Positions 46,084 through 57,772 are shown, counted from the stretch's first letter. The stretch: DNA of 64,000 nucleotides from Sphingomonas flavescens (GCF_030866745.1 NZ_CP133016.1:2218001-2282000); one strand, 5' to 3'. Notes: generated by a model from the sequence alone, not told the origin. Numbers and translations: made by a program.

Positions 46084-46635
46084 GTGACCATTCTGCATAT
46101 CGACAGCAGCATCAGCGGCGAGCAGAGCGCCAGCCGCGCCATCACCCGCTCGATCGTCGATCAGCTTCGCATTGCCGACGGCGGCGGCGATGTCATCATT
46201 CGCGATCTCGTCTCCGCGCCACTGCCGCACCTGACGCTGGACGCCTTTGCTGACACTTCGGTGCTGGACGAATTCCTAGACGCCGACACGGTGGTGATCG
46301 GCGCGCCGATGTACAATTTCACGCTTCCAAGCCAGCTGAAGGCGTGGCTCGACCGAATCCTCGTTGCGGGAAAAACCTTCCGGTACACCGAGAATGGGCC
46401 AGAGGGCCTGGCCGGCGGCAAGCGGGTAATCGTCGCGCTGGCGCGTGGCGGCTTCTACGACCAGGGGTCGCCAGCGGCGGCACTCGAGCATCTGGAGAGT
46501 TACTTGCGCGGCGTGTTCGGCTTCATCGGCATCGAGCCGGAATTCGTGGCCGCGGACGGTCTGGCGATCGGTCCGGAGCAGCGTGAACAGTCCATCAAGC
46601 AGGCTTTGGGTCAGACGACACGTCTCGCCGCCTGA
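46084..46635 (+). CDS. azoR: FMN-dependent NADH-azoreductase
   Basis: The 183-residue flavodoxin-like protein has ILHIDSSISGEQSASRAITR, then VIGAPMYNFTLPSQLKAWLD (the family's FMN-binding PMYNF motif) and VALARGGFYDQGSP. It reduces quinones and azo compounds with NAD(P)H. The GTG start has AGGAGG five bases upstream. The divergent HxlR regulator supports induction by reactive electrophiles. It is slightly shorter than the 200-residue E. coli AzoR. Confidence 0.92.
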   Translation: MTILHIDSSISGEQSASRAITRSIVDQLRIADGGGDVIIRDLVSAPLPHLTLDAFADTSVLDEFLDADTVVIGAPMYNFTLPSQLKAWLDRILVAGKTFRYTENGPEGLAGGKRVIVALARGGFYDQGSPAAALEHLESYLRGVFGFIGIEPEFVAADGLAIGPEQREQSIKQALGQTTRLAA

Positions 46636-46645
46636 AACGCTCAAC

Positions 46646-46680
46646 GAAGAAGCGCTCCGCAGTTAAGGGAGCGCTTCTTC
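46646..46680. terminator. Strong hairpin downstream of azoR
   Basis: GAAGAAGCGCTCC/GGAGCGCTTCTTC (13 pairs, nine-base loop) begins 11 bases after the azoR stop. It lacks a T-run after the stem, so it may be a terminator of weak class or an mRNA-stability element. Confidence 0.6.
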
Positions 46681-46811
46681 GGGCGAGTCAGGGGCAACTG
46701 CCTCGCGGCGGCCGACATACCGGAAAGTATGGCACTGCCAAATGAACTCTCGTTCAACTTTTCGAACGTCGAGCGGCCTCGGGCGTTGTCATCTCCGGAA
46801 GGAGCATCACC

Positions 46812-47057
46812 ATGTCCGAGTTGAGCGAAAACCAGCGCGACCATATCGACAGTGACAAGTTTGCGTTCCCAGAGGAGCGCAAGGAGCCGATTCACGACGC
46901 CGAGCATGTGCGGAATGCCATTGCGCGCTTCAATCAGGTGAAAGGCGTTAGCGACAAGGAGCGCGATGCCGCCTGGCGCCGCATCAAGACCGCCGCGAAA
47001 AAGCACGGCGTCGAAGTCGACGAGGACAGCTGGCACGACCTCAAGGCCAAGAAATAG
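46812..47057 (+). CDS. DUF6582-type small protein (81 aa)
   Basis: MSELSENQRDHIDSDKFAFP continues with EERKEPIHDAEHVRNAIARF and AWRRIKTAAKKHGVEVDEDS. This pattern (DSDKFAFPEERKYPIHD...HVRNALARF) recurs in small alphaproteobacterial proteins and in phage/prohead-associated proteins, where it is a helical domain of unknown function. A ribosome site GGAAGGAGC precedes the ATG. It stands alone and is followed by inverted repeats at 47058-47104. Confidence 0.75.
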   Translation: MSELSENQRDHIDSDKFAFPEERKEPIHDAEHVRNAIARFNQVKGVSDKERDAAWRRIKTAAKKHGVEVDEDSWHDLKAKK

Positions 47058-47083
47058 CCGTCACTTGACGGTAACGCGATAGG

Positions 47084-47104
47084 CGCGCAGCAGGTTGCTG
47101 CGCG
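47084..47104. other. Inverted repeat downstream of DUF6582 gene
   Basis: CGCGCAGCA-GGT-TGCTGCGCG is a perfect nine-pair stem. A second palindrome CCGTCACTTGACGG (47058-47071) precedes it. They lie between two genes and may mark a terminator or a site of unknown use. Confidence 0.4.
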
Positions 47105-47142
47105 TCGCGGTCCGCGTTTCCAATGATCGTCGAGGAGGGGGC

Positions 47143-47613
47143 ATGCGGACATTCGCCGTACTCAGCGTAGTCACTTCGCTGTTGTCATCGACACCGGCCG
47201 TCGCAGGCCCGGCCGAAGACGCGACCAAGGCGATCACCACGGTGCTCGACAAGTTCAACGGCGGCGATGTCGCGGCATTCCAGGCAGCACATCGCGACGG
47301 CGCTATCATCATCGATGAAGTTCCGCCTTACAGCTGGGCCGGGGCCGGATCGGTCAAGCGCTGGCTCGATGCCTATGGCGCGGACGCGGCCAAGCGCGGG
47401 GTCACCGGCGGACGAGTCGATTATGGCGCGCCGCTGCAAGCCAGCAGCGACGGGACGTCAGCCTACATCGTGCTGCCAACGACCTACAGCTTCTTGCAGA
47501 ACGGCAAGAAGATGGCCGGCAAGGGCAGCATGACCTTCGTCATGGCCAAGACCGGCGCCGACTGGAAGATCGCGAGCTGGACCTACTCCGGCGCCACCGC
47601 GACGCCGCAGTAA
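47143..47613 (+). CDS. Secreted SnoaL-like/DUF4440-type protein
   Basis: The 156-residue protein starts MRTFAVLSVVTSLLSSTPAV at 47143 after a GAGGAGG ribosome site. A signal peptide ends near AVAG. The mature part is an NTF2-like barrel: AITTVLDKFNGGDVAAFQAA; IIDEVPPYSWAGAGSVKRW; FVMAKTGADWKIASWTYSG. The second NTF2-like protein of the window is at 1-335. It stops one base from the convergent bkd E2 stop. The ligand is unknown. Confidence 0.75.
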   Translation: MRTFAVLSVVTSLLSSTPAVAGPAEDATKAITTVLDKFNGGDVAAFQAAHRDGAIIIDEVPPYSWAGAGSVKRWLDAYGADAAKRGVTGGRVDYGAPLQASSDGTSAYIVLPTTYSFLQNGKKMAGKGSMTFVMAKTGADWKIASWTYSGATATPQ

Positions 47614-48903
47614 TCAGGCGGACAAAAGCCGTATTGGGTTTTCGATGTAGGTCTTGAGGTCCTGCATGAAGCTGGCGGCGTCCCAGCCGTCGACGACGCG
47701 GTGGTCGCAGCTGAGCGACAGGTTCATGCGCTTGCGAACCTCGATCTCGCCATCGAGCACGACGACCTTTTCTTCGACCTTGTTGACGGCGATGATCGCG
47801 ACTTCCGGACGATTGATGACCGGCGTCGAGGTGATGCCGCCCATCGGGCCAAGGCTCGACAGGGTGATCGACGAGCCCGACAGCTCCTCGCGCGTCGCCT
47901 TGCCGGTGCGGGCGGCGTCGGCGAGACGGGAAATCTCGCGGGCGAGATCCCACACGCTCTTGTTCTGCGCGTCGCGGATGACGGCGACCATCAGGCCGTT
48001 GGGCGTCTGCGTCGCCATGCCGAGGTTCAGCGATCCGTGGCGCGTGATGACGCCGGCATCGTCGTCATAGGTCGCGTTGAGCATCGGCCAGTTCGGCAGC
48101 GCCTTGCCCATCGCGGTAATGAGGAAGGGCAGCAGCGTCAGCTTGGGGTTTTGGCCGCGGTCGCGGTTCATCATCGCGCGGGTGTCTTCGAGGTCGGTGA
48201 CATCGAACTCTTCGACGAGCGTGAAATGCGGGATGCGGCGCTTCGCCTCCTGCATGTTCTCGGCGATCTTGCGGCGCAGGCCGACGACCTTGATCGTCTC
48301 GTCGGCGCGCGGCGTGGCGCCGCGGCCGGAGACGCTGCCGCCGTTATAAAGCAGGTAGGCGTCGAGGTCAGAATGGCGGATGCGGTCGCCGGCGGTGCGG
48401 ACCTGACCGAGGTCGATGCCGAGGTCGCGGGCGCGAGCGCGTACCGCAGGGGAGGCGAGAACCTGCGCGTGCGCGGCGGGCTCCTTTTCGGCGACTTCCG
48501 GCTCGACGCGCGGGGTAGGCGCTGGCTTCGCGGCTTCTGGTTCGCTTGCCGTGGCGGCGACTGGGATTTCCCTGGCTTGCTCGGGCGTCGCCTCGACGGC
48601 GCCGTCGGCAAGCGGCTGCTCTTCGGTGCTGTCCGCCGCTGTTTCTTCGGTCCGATCCGCGCCTTCGGTCTCGATAACCGCGAGCACGGCGCCGATCGAC
48701 ACCTGGTCGCCGACTTCGCCCGCCAGCTCGACCACCTTGCCGGCGACCGGGCTTTCCATCTCGACGGTAGCCTTGTCGGTCATCATGTCGGCGATCTGCT
48801 GATCTTCGCCGATCGTGTCGCCAACCTTGACGTGCCAGGCGACGATCTCCGCCTCGGCAATGCCTTCACCAATGTCGGGCAGCTTGAATTTATACAATCC
48901 CAT
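47614..48903 (-). CDS. bkdB: Branched-chain 2-oxo acid dehydrogenase E2
   Basis: The 429-residue dihydrolipoamide acyltransferase has an N-terminal lipoyl domain (MMTDKATVEMESPV, lipoylated lysine near 44), a long Ala/Pro/Glu linker at about 80-145, an E1/E3-binding domain (ASPAVRARARDLGIDLGQV) and a catalytic domain with CDHRVVDGWDAASF carrying the active His and Asp. It transfers the acyl group from E1 to CoA. One base overlaps the E1beta stop (TGATG), so it is coupled. E3 is not in the window. Confidence 0.94.
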   Translation of the reverse strand: MGLYKFKLPDIGEGIAEAEIVAWHVKVGDTIGEDQQIADMMTDKATVEMESPVAGKVVELAGEVGDQVSIGAVLAVIETEGADRTEETAADSTEEQPLADGAVEATPEQAREIPVAATASEPEAAKPAPTPRVEPEVAEKEPAAHAQVLASPAVRARARDLGIDLGQVRTAGDRIRHSDLDAYLLYNGGSVSGRGATPRADETIKVVGLRRKIAENMQEAKRRIPHFTLVEEFDVTDLEDTRAMMNRDRGQNPKLTLLPFLITAMGKALPNWPMLNATYDDDAGVITRHGSLNLGMATQTPNGLMVAVIRDAQNKSVWDLAREISRLADAARTGKATREELSGSSITLSSLGPMGGITSTPVINRPEVAIIAVNKVEEKVVVLDGEIEVRKRMNLSLSCDHRVVDGWDAASFMQDLKTYIENPIRLLSA

Positions 48904-49916
48904 CAGTCAGCCATGACCTTTCCAAGCGCCGTCTTGATGCGCTTCGGGCCGGGGAAATAGGCCCATTCATATGCGTGGGGGTAGGGCGTGTCCCAGCCGG
49001 TGACGCGCTCGACCGGGGCTTCGAGGTGATAGAAGCAGCGCTCCTGCACCAGCGCGACCAGCTCGGCGCCGAAGCCGCTGGTGCGCGGCGCTTCGTGCGC
49101 GACAAGACAGCGGCCGGTCTTCTTCACCGATTGCTCGATGGTGTCGAGATCGAGCGGGACGAGCGTACGCAGGTCGATCACCTCCGCGTCGATGCCCTGC
49201 TCCTCGACCGCGGCCAGGGCAACATGGACCATGGTGCCGTAAGCCAGAACGGTCAGGTCTTCGCCCTCGCGGACGACCGACGCCTTGCCGATCGGCACGG
49301 TATAATGGCCCTCGGGGACTTCGCTGGCGGGGTGCTTCGACCAGGGTCTTACCGGGCGATCGTGGTGGCCGTCGAACGGGCCGTTGTAGATGCGCTTGGG
49401 CTCGAAGAAGATGACGGGGTCGGGGTCCTCGATCGCCGCGATCAGCAGGCCCTTGGCGTCGTAAGGTGTCGAGGGGATGACGACCTTCAGCCCTGCGATG
49501 TGCGTGAACAGGCTTTCGGGCGACTGGCTATGCGTTTGCCCGCCGAAGATGCCGCCGCCGTAGGGCGTGCGGATGACCATCGGCATCGTCCACTCGGCCG
49601 CGGTGCGGTAGCGCATCTTGGCGACTTCGCTGACGATCTGGTCGTAGCCGGGGTAGATATAGTCGGCGAACTGGATCTCGATCACCGGCTTCAGGCCATA
49701 GGCGGCCATGCCGACCGCGGTGGAGACGATGCCGCCCTCGCTGATCGGCGCGTCGAACACGCGGGTCTTGCCGAATTCCTTTTGCAGGCCCTCGGTAACG
49801 CGGAAGACGCCGCCGAAATAGCCGATGTCCTCGCCGAACACGACGATGTCGTCGTCGGCGCGCATCATCACCTTGTGGGCGTCGTTGAGCGCCTGGATCA
49901 TGTTGAGGGTCGGCAT
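48903..49916 (-). CDS. bkdA2: Branched-chain 2-oxo acid dehydrogenase E1 beta
   Basis: The 337-residue protein has the E1beta pattern: NMIQALNDAHKVMMRADDDI, VVFGEDIGYFGGVFRVTEGL, DAPISEGGIVSTAVGMAAYG and EAPRTSGFGAELVALVQERC. With E1alpha it forms the thiamine-diphosphate-dependent heterotetramer that decarboxylates the oxo acids of valine, leucine and isoleucine. It sits between E1alpha and E2 with one-base overlaps on both sides. Confidence 0.95.
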   Translation of the reverse strand: MPTLNMIQALNDAHKVMMRADDDIVVFGEDIGYFGGVFRVTEGLQKEFGKTRVFDAPISEGGIVSTAVGMAAYGLKPVIEIQFADYIYPGYDQIVSEVAKMRYRTAAEWTMPMVIRTPYGGGIFGGQTHSQSPESLFTHIAGLKVVIPSTPYDAKGLLIAAIEDPDPVIFFEPKRIYNGPFDGHHDRPVRPWSKHPASEVPEGHYTVPIGKASVVREGEDLTVLAYGTMVHVALAAVEEQGIDAEVIDLRTLVPLDLDTIEQSVKKTGRCLVAHEAPRTSGFGAELVALVQERCFYHLEAPVERVTGWDTPYPHAYEWAYFPGPKRIKTALGKVMAD

Positions 49917-51184
49917 TATTCGCCTCCCTCAGCAAGCGCCTGCTCGCGCTGCTCGGCCAGATGCCAAGGCACGTCGGCATAGACGTCGGTGAACACCGAG
50001 CCGATGTCGTCCTTGCCCTGCTCCGGCAGGATGCCGAGTTTTTCGGATTCCTTCTGCGCGGCGCGGACGGCGGCATCGCATTCGGCGGTCATCGCGGCGT
50101 GCCGTTCCTCGTCCCACTCGCGGATCGCCAGCAAATGCGCCTTCAGCCGCTCGATCGGGTCGCCCAGCGGCCATAGCTTCGCTTCGTTGGTCGGCCGGTA
50201 GCCTGACGGGTCGTCCGACGTGGAATGACCCTCGGCGCGATAGGTGAAGAACTCGATCAGCGTTGGGCCGCCATTGGCGCGCGCACGCTCGGCCGCCCAA
50301 TTGACCGCAGCGTATACGGCGAGCGCGTCATTGCCGTCGACGCGGAGCGTTGCAACGCCATAGCCCACCGCGCGCTGCGCAAAGGTGGCGCGCTCGGCGC
50401 CGGCGATGCCCGAAAAGCTGGAGATCGCCCACTGGTTGTTGACCACCGCCAGGATGACCGGCGCGTTGTATACGGCGGCGAAGGTCAAGGCGCTGTGGAA
50501 GTCGCCTTCTGCGGTCGCACCGTCGCCGACCCAGCCCATCGCAATGCGGCTGTCGCCCTTGATCGCCGCACCCATCGCCCAGCCGACGGCCTGCGGGAAT
50601 TGCGTGGCGAGGTTGCCGGAGATGGAGAAGAAGCCGTGCGCCTTGTCCGAATACATGATCGGCAGCTGGCGCCCCTTCAACTTGTCGCCGCGGTTGGAGT
50701 AGATCTGGTTCATCATCTCCGTCAGCGGATAGCCGCGCGCGACGAGCAGCCCCTGCTGGCGGTAGGTCGGAAAATGCATGTCGTCCCGGTCGAGCGCCGT
50801 CTGGGCGGCGACGGCGATCGCCTCCTCGCCCGTGCACTTCATGTAGAAGCTCGTCTTCCCCTGCCGCTGCGAGCGGTACATGCGGTCGTCGAAGATGCGG
50901 ACGGTGACCATGTCGCGCAGCATCTTGCGCAGGGTGTCGGGCGCGAGCTTGGGGTCCCATGGGCCGACCGCCTGATTGTCCTCGCCGAGCACCCGGACGA
51001 GTTGCGTCGCGAGCGGATGCGTATCCGCTGCGGCGGCCGTCGTATCGGGCCGTGCCGCGCTGCCGGCCGCAGGAACTTGAACCGAGGAAAAATCGGGCGT
51101 GTCGCCGGGGCGGAACGCGGGTTCGGGAACGTGCAGGGCAAGGCGCGGGGCGTTGCGGCGCAGTGATGGATCTTTGTCGCTCAT
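49916..51184 (-). CDS. bkdA1: Branched-chain 2-oxo acid dehydrogenase E1 alpha
   Basis: The 422-residue protein has an extended N-terminus typical of the branched-chain type (RLALHVPEPAFRPGDTPDFS) and the ThDP motif GDGATAEGDFH...NNQWAIS. FFTYRAEGHSTSDDPSGYRP carries the family phosphorylation-loop residues. It is the first gene of the bkd operon. The gene order E1alpha, E1beta, E2 and the branched-chain-specific N-terminus separate it from pyruvate dehydrogenase. Confidence 0.95.
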   Translation of the reverse strand: MSDKDPSLRRNAPRLALHVPEPAFRPGDTPDFSSVQVPAAGSAARPDTTAAAADTHPLATQLVRVLGEDNQAVGPWDPKLAPDTLRKMLRDMVTVRIFDDRMYRSQRQGKTSFYMKCTGEEAIAVAAQTALDRDDMHFPTYRQQGLLVARGYPLTEMMNQIYSNRGDKLKGRQLPIMYSDKAHGFFSISGNLATQFPQAVGWAMGAAIKGDSRIAMGWVGDGATAEGDFHSALTFAAVYNAPVILAVVNNQWAISSFSGIAGAERATFAQRAVGYGVATLRVDGNDALAVYAAVNWAAERARANGGPTLIEFFTYRAEGHSTSDDPSGYRPTNEAKLWPLGDPIERLKAHLLAIREWDEERHAAMTAECDAAVRAAQKESEKLGILPEQGKDDIGSVFTDVYADVPWHLAEQREQALAEGGE

Positions 51185-51304
51185 ATCTCTCCCGCGCCGC
51201 GCTTAGTCCGGACTCGGCGAAGCGGCAAATCTGGGAGACAAGGAGACTTTACATTTAAGCTGGCACCGCTTCGAATCAACTAGGCCGGGCCGCGAAACGA
51301 GGAT

Positions 51305-51517
51305 ATGGAGTGTGGCGTGGTAGATGGGTTGTTCGTGGCGGTATTCGTTGCGTTTATGGCTAGTTATTGTGTTGCCGTCGGCGAGATTCCAAGCAGGTGG
51401 CCCTTCAATCCAATCCGATCATCCGAAAGCCCGCGCAAGTTCTGGGGCATCATCGGCATGTGGTATGTGGTGAGCCTCTGTGGTCTGGCATACGCAATCA
51501 TGTTCGCGGGACGATAA
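51305..51517 (+). CDS. Small membrane protein (70 aa), unknown
   Basis: The product MECGVVDGLFVAVFVAFMAS continues to two membrane helices (about 7-26 and 47-67, WGIIGMWYVVSLCGLAYAIM) joined by a short polar loop with prolines. A GAGGA sequence precedes the ATG. No family is recognised. The histidine phosphatase gene starts 23 bases downstream, so the two may be cotranscribed. Confidence 0.5.
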   Translation: MECGVVDGLFVAVFVAFMASYCVAVGEIPSRWPFNPIRSSESPRKFWGIIGMWYVVSLCGLAYAIMFAGR

Positions 51518-51540
51518 TCCTCAACAGCGGAACAGTATTT

Positions 51541-52026
51541 ATGCGCAAACTTGTCTTGGCATTGGCAATCGCGTCGGTCGCGGTAGCATCGCAGCCGGCG
51601 ATGGCGGCGAGCAAAATTTACGTGATGCGCCATTTGCAAAAGGCTGATGGCAACGATCCGCCCTTGTCAGCCGAAGGCGCTGCCAATGCGCAGAAGCTCG
51701 TCACGATTCTCGGCAAGCGGAAAATCAAGGCGATCTTTGCGACGCCGACCAGGCGCGCGGTGGAAACCGGCCAGCCGCTGGCGAAGGCGCTCAAGCTGAC
51801 CGTTGCCAGCTATGATCCGCGCGATCCGGCGGCGCTGAAGAAGGCGGTGGATGCGATCAAGGGCGCGGCGCTGATTATCGGGCACAGCAACACGGTGCCC
51901 GACATCGTCGCGCAGTTTGGCGGCGAGCGGGTGGGTCCGCTCGCCGACACGGACTATGGCACTGTCTTCATCGTGACGCCGGGCAAGACCAAGGTCGAGC
52001 GGATCGAGGTCGCGCCGAAGCGCTAG
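51541..52026 (+). CDS. Exported histidine phosphatase-family protein
   Basis: The 161-residue protein has a signal peptide (MRKLVLALAIASVAVASQPA, cut after AMA) and a phosphoglycerate-mutase fold: YVMRHLQKADGNDPPLSAEG near 27-46, IFATPTRRAVETGQPLAKAL, and LIIGHSNTVPDIVAQFGG with the second catalytic histidine. The usual RHG is RHLQK here, a variant seen in small secreted members. It probably acts as a periplasmic phosphatase. The convergent amidohydrolase gene stops one base away. Confidence 0.82.
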   Translation: MRKLVLALAIASVAVASQPAMAASKIYVMRHLQKADGNDPPLSAEGAANAQKLVTILGKRKIKAIFATPTRRAVETGQPLAKALKLTVASYDPRDPAALKKAVDAIKGAALIIGHSNTVPDIVAQFGGERVGPLADTDYGTVFIVTPGKTKVERIEVAPKR

Positions 52027-52027
52027 A

Positions 52028-55351
<3,324 letters not shown>

Positions 55352-55483
55352 GATGAGACCCCCTGATCAGGGGAGGATGTGTGGCCAGCCGCGTGCCGGA
55401 AGGCAATGGCCGGCGACACCGTTGGTCGAACGGACATAGCTGCTGGTTGACCCGGCGACCGGAAAGCCGGTAGCCGCTGCCGC

Positions 55484-55768
55484 ATGGCCGACACTCAGAC
55501 CGACACCCCGCCCGACCGCCTCTCGCTCGATCCTCGGAGCGAGCATTATGACGAGGCGCTGCTCAGTCGCGGGGTTGGCATCAAGTTCAACGGTCAGGAA
55601 AAGACCAACGTCATCGAATATAGCGTGTCCGAGGGATGGATCCGCGTCGCGGCCGGCAAGAGCCGCGACCGGTTCGGACAGCCGATGACGATCAAGCTAA
55701 AGGGCGAAGTCGCCCCTTATTATGAAGACGCGGGCGCCGCTCAGGACGGCGACGCCTCCGAGGAATAG
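55484..55768 (+). CDS. DUF3297-family protein (94 aa)
   Basis: The product MADTQTDTPPDRLSLDPRSE continues with HYDEALLSRGVGIKFNGQEK and VSEGWIRVAAGKSRDRFGQP, then an acidic tail. This matches the small DUF3297 family of proteobacteria, whose function is unknown. It is soluble and cytoplasmic. Its last 28 bases overlap the convergent small membrane-associated gene. Confidence 0.85.
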   Translation: MADTQTDTPPDRLSLDPRSEHYDEALLSRGVGIKFNGQEKTNVIEYSVSEGWIRVAAGKSRDRFGQPMTIKLKGEVAPYYEDAGAAQDGDASEE

Positions 55769-55953
55769 CCGTCGCCGCGACGGCGGTCGCGGAACTTCCG
55801 GAAGGCCCAGCCGCCAAGCGTGATCGCCGCCAGGGCGGGAAAGCTGCGCCGTGCCAGCGCGGCCGCGCCATAGCCGATGATTGCGCCCTTGGTGCCGCGG
55901 TTCGGACCGGCCAGCTTTTCGCCCAGCCACGCGCCTGCAAGCTTACCCAACAT
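55741..55953 (-). CDS. Small glycine-zipper-like protein (70 aa)
   Basis: Starting MLGKLAGAWLGEKLAGPNRG at 55953, the protein has AIIGYGAAALARRSFPALAA, a weak hydrophobic/Gly-rich helix, and a basic tail FRKFRDRRRGDG. Short glycine-zipper proteins of this style may associate with membranes. It is transcribed away from the psp operon, sharing the upstream region with the sigma-54 promoter, and overlaps DUF3297 at the 3' end. Function unknown. Confidence 0.6.
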   Translation of the reverse strand: MLGKLAGAWLGEKLAGPNRGTKGAIIGYGAAALARRSFPALAAITLGGWAFRKFRDRRRGDGYSSEASPS

Positions 55954-56036
55954 CACTACACTCCTTCGTAAAACTGCTTTGCGGTTCGACGCGCCGGGTG
56001 CGGTGAATGTTCCCAACCATTGCGTGGGATTCGCCA

Positions 56037-56047
56037 CCAACTGTTGG
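56037..56047. promoter_or_regulatory. Palindrome CCAACTGTTGG, possible PspF site
   Basis: A perfect 11-bp palindrome lies about 60 bp upstream of the sigma-54 promoter, with a second imperfect one, TCCCA...TGGGA (56011-56029), beyond it. This is where an enhancer-binding activator such as PspF would bind. No pspF is present in the window. Confidence 0.4.
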
Positions 56048-56103
56048 TTGGGAAATTCCGCCACCCAACTCGCTGACAGATGATTTTCCGCAGATTTCCG
56101 GGA

Positions 56104-56120
56104 TTGGCACGCTCCTTGAT
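56104..56120 (+). promoter_or_regulatory. Sigma-54 promoter of the psp operon
   Basis: TTGGCACGCTCCTTGAT matches the RpoN consensus TTGGCACG-N4-TTGC(A/T) except for one base (A for C at the -12 element). It lies 56 bases before the first gene of the operon. PspA operons are commonly RpoN/PspF-controlled. Confidence 0.8.
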
Positions 56121-56175
56121 TAGCATGATGCATCGAGCCGCACAGCAAACGCGGTCGAGAAAAGGGAGATTACCA

Positions 56176-56313
56176 ATGTCGTCGCAGTCGCAATTCACCC
56201 GCACCCTTACGGCGCTGGCCGCCGCGCTCTTCATGAGCACGATCGCCATCGGTGCTGCCGTCGGTCCGGCCCAGGCGAATGCCAACCCTGTGAAAGTTTC
56301 CATCAATGCCTGA
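56176..56313 (+). CDS. Signal-peptide micropeptide leading the psp operon (45 aa)
   Basis: MSSQSQFTRTLTALAAALFM starts after a strong site AAAGGGAG. It is almost entirely a signal peptide with a cut near AQANA, leaving a tail of about ten residues (NPVKVSINA). Its stop codon lies inside the start of pspA (the ATG at 56306 precedes the TGA at 56311), so pspA translation is probably coupled to it. It might sense export or membrane insertion, but no function is known. Confidence 0.65.
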   Translation: MSSQSQFTRTLTALAAALFMSTIAIGAAVGPAQANANPVKVSINA

Positions 56314-57079
56314 ACTTGAGATCCTCGAAGCCAAGGTCCCTGCACGCACGCCTCGCCTGATCGAGGTCGAGAGCGCGCCGAACAGCGGACGTTTTGCCCC
56401 GGTTGCCGGTTGGCTCAACGGCCCCGTGTTCAGCCGCGCTCGCGACATCTTCGCGGCGAACATGGCGGACCTGCTGGACCGCGCCGAGGATCCCGCCCGG
56501 ATGATCCGCATGATCATCCTGGAGATGGAAGAGACTTTGGTCGAAGTTCGCGCCACCGCGGCCCGATCGATCGCCGACATCAAGGAGATGCGGCGCGCGG
56601 TCAGCCGGCTGGACGACCTGCAGGCCGACTGGACCGGCAAGGCCGAGCTGGCGCTGAGCAAGGACCGTGAGGACCTGGCCAAGGCAGCGTTGGTCGAGCG
56701 GCAGAAGGCGGGCGAAATGGCCGACGGCATCCGCAGCGAGCTGAACGACATGGAGCAGGTGCTGCGCGGCTACGAAGCCGACATCGCCAAGCTTCAGGGC
56801 AAGCTCCGCGAAGCCCGCGCTCGCCAGAACGCGATCGCCGCGCGGTTCGAAAGCGCGGTGACCCGCGCCAAGGCCCGCGAGCTGATGCACGGCAGCCGCA
56901 CCGCGGACGCCTTCGCCAAGTTCGAGCTGCTCGAGCGCCGCGCCGACTTCGCCGAAGGGCGTTGCGATGCGCTGGGGATCACCAGCCTCGAAGACGAAAT
57001 CGACCAGCTGAAAGCCGACGAGAAGATCGGCGCCGAGCTGGAAGCCATGAAAGCGGCGCTGAAAAGCCGCGCGAACTGA
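56306..57079 (+). CDS. pspA: Phage shock protein A
   Basis: A PspA/IM30-family coiled-coil protein. The canonical part begins VFSRARDIFAANMADLLDRA at residue 41 and continues with EDPARMIRMIILEMEETLVE, the diagnostic N-terminal region. Long helices run to the end (KSRAN). The first 40 residues (MPELEILEAKVPARTP and on) form an extension overlapping the micropeptide gene. An in-frame GTG at 56426 would give a canonical-length protein of about 217 residues. PspA binds stressed inner membrane and restrains PspF in enterobacteria. Confidence 0.93.
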   Translation: MPELEILEAKVPARTPRLIEVESAPNSGRFAPVAGWLNGPVFSRARDIFAANMADLLDRAEDPARMIRMIILEMEETLVEVRATAARSIADIKEMRRAVSRLDDLQADWTGKAELALSKDREDLAKAALVERQKAGEMADGIRSELNDMEQVLRGYEADIAKLQGKLREARARQNAIAARFESAVTRAKARELMHGSRTADAFAKFELLERRADFAEGRCDALGITSLEDEIDQLKADEKIGAELEAMKAALKSRAN

Positions 57080-57096
57080 AAAAGGAAAAGGGGATT

Positions 57097-57498
57097 ATGA
57101 CGATGGCCCGCTACCCATATTCGCTCGACCGCAAGGACGCGAAGATCGCCGGCGTTGCGTCGACGATCGGGGCGATGACCGGCGTGGATCCGACGTTCGT
57201 CCGCCTGGGCTTCGTCGCCCTGGCCATCTTCGTCAGCTTCAAGCTGACCCTGATCGCCTACGCGGCGGCCGGCATCTACCTGGTCATGCAGAAGCGCAAA
57301 GCGGACCGCACTGACCGCCGGATGAGCGACTTCGACCGGATGGATGAGGTCGCCCGCCGCCGCAGCCCGACGGTGCACGCGATGCGCACCGAGCTGGACG
57401 AGACCGACCGCCGCCTGATGGCGATCGATCATCACATCAACAGCCAGAACGATGAGCTGGCGCGCGAGATCGAAGCGCTCCGGCAGGAGGAAAAGTGA
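57097..57498 (+). CDS. pspC: PspC-domain envelope stress protein
   Basis: The 133-residue protein has an N-terminal PspC domain: YSLDRKDAKIAGVASTIGAM, VDPTFVRLGFVALAIFVSF, then a membrane helix LTLIAYAAAGIYLVMQ. A C-terminal coiled coil follows (DETDRRLMAIDHHINSQNDE). It is the inner-membrane partner that, with PspB, relays membrane damage to PspA. It begins 17 bp after pspA and its stop overlaps the next gene by one base. Confidence 0.92.
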   Translation: MTMARYPYSLDRKDAKIAGVASTIGAMTGVDPTFVRLGFVALAIFVSFKLTLIAYAAAGIYLVMQKRKADRTDRRMSDFDRMDEVARRRSPTVHAMRTELDETDRRLMAIDHHINSQNDELAREIEALRQEEK

Positions 57499-57728
57499 TG
57501 GAACTGCTGAGCATGGCCGTGATTGCCGCAAGCGGATTGACTGGCGTTGCCGCCGCCAGCTGGGCGGGGCTCAAGGCCTGGGGCGGCTGGCTAGAGCTGA
57601 AGAAGCTGGAGCTGGCGCATACGGTGGGTGACCGCGCCCTCCCGCCAGCGACCGGGCGGATCGAGATGGCGGACCTGCGCGAACGCGTCCGCAAGCTCGA
57701 AGCGATCGCCGCCGGCATCGATATCTAA
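57498..57728 (+). CDS. pspB: PspB-like small membrane protein
   Basis: The 76-residue protein MELLSMAVIAASGLTGVAAA has one membrane helix and a basic amphipathic linker (KAWGGWLELKKLELAH). Its C-terminal heptad segment MADLRERVRKLEAIAAGIDI resembles the end of PspB (RIQALESILD). The size, topology and position next to pspC argue for a PspB counterpart, although overall identity looks low. It is the last gene before a strong hairpin. Confidence 0.65.
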   Translation: MELLSMAVIAASGLTGVAAASWAGLKAWGGWLELKKLELAHTVGDRALPPATGRIEMADLRERVRKLEAIAAGIDI

Positions 57729-57772
57729 GGCATCAGTCCCCAGCGCGCCGCCGCTTCCTGGCGCGCAACCCG

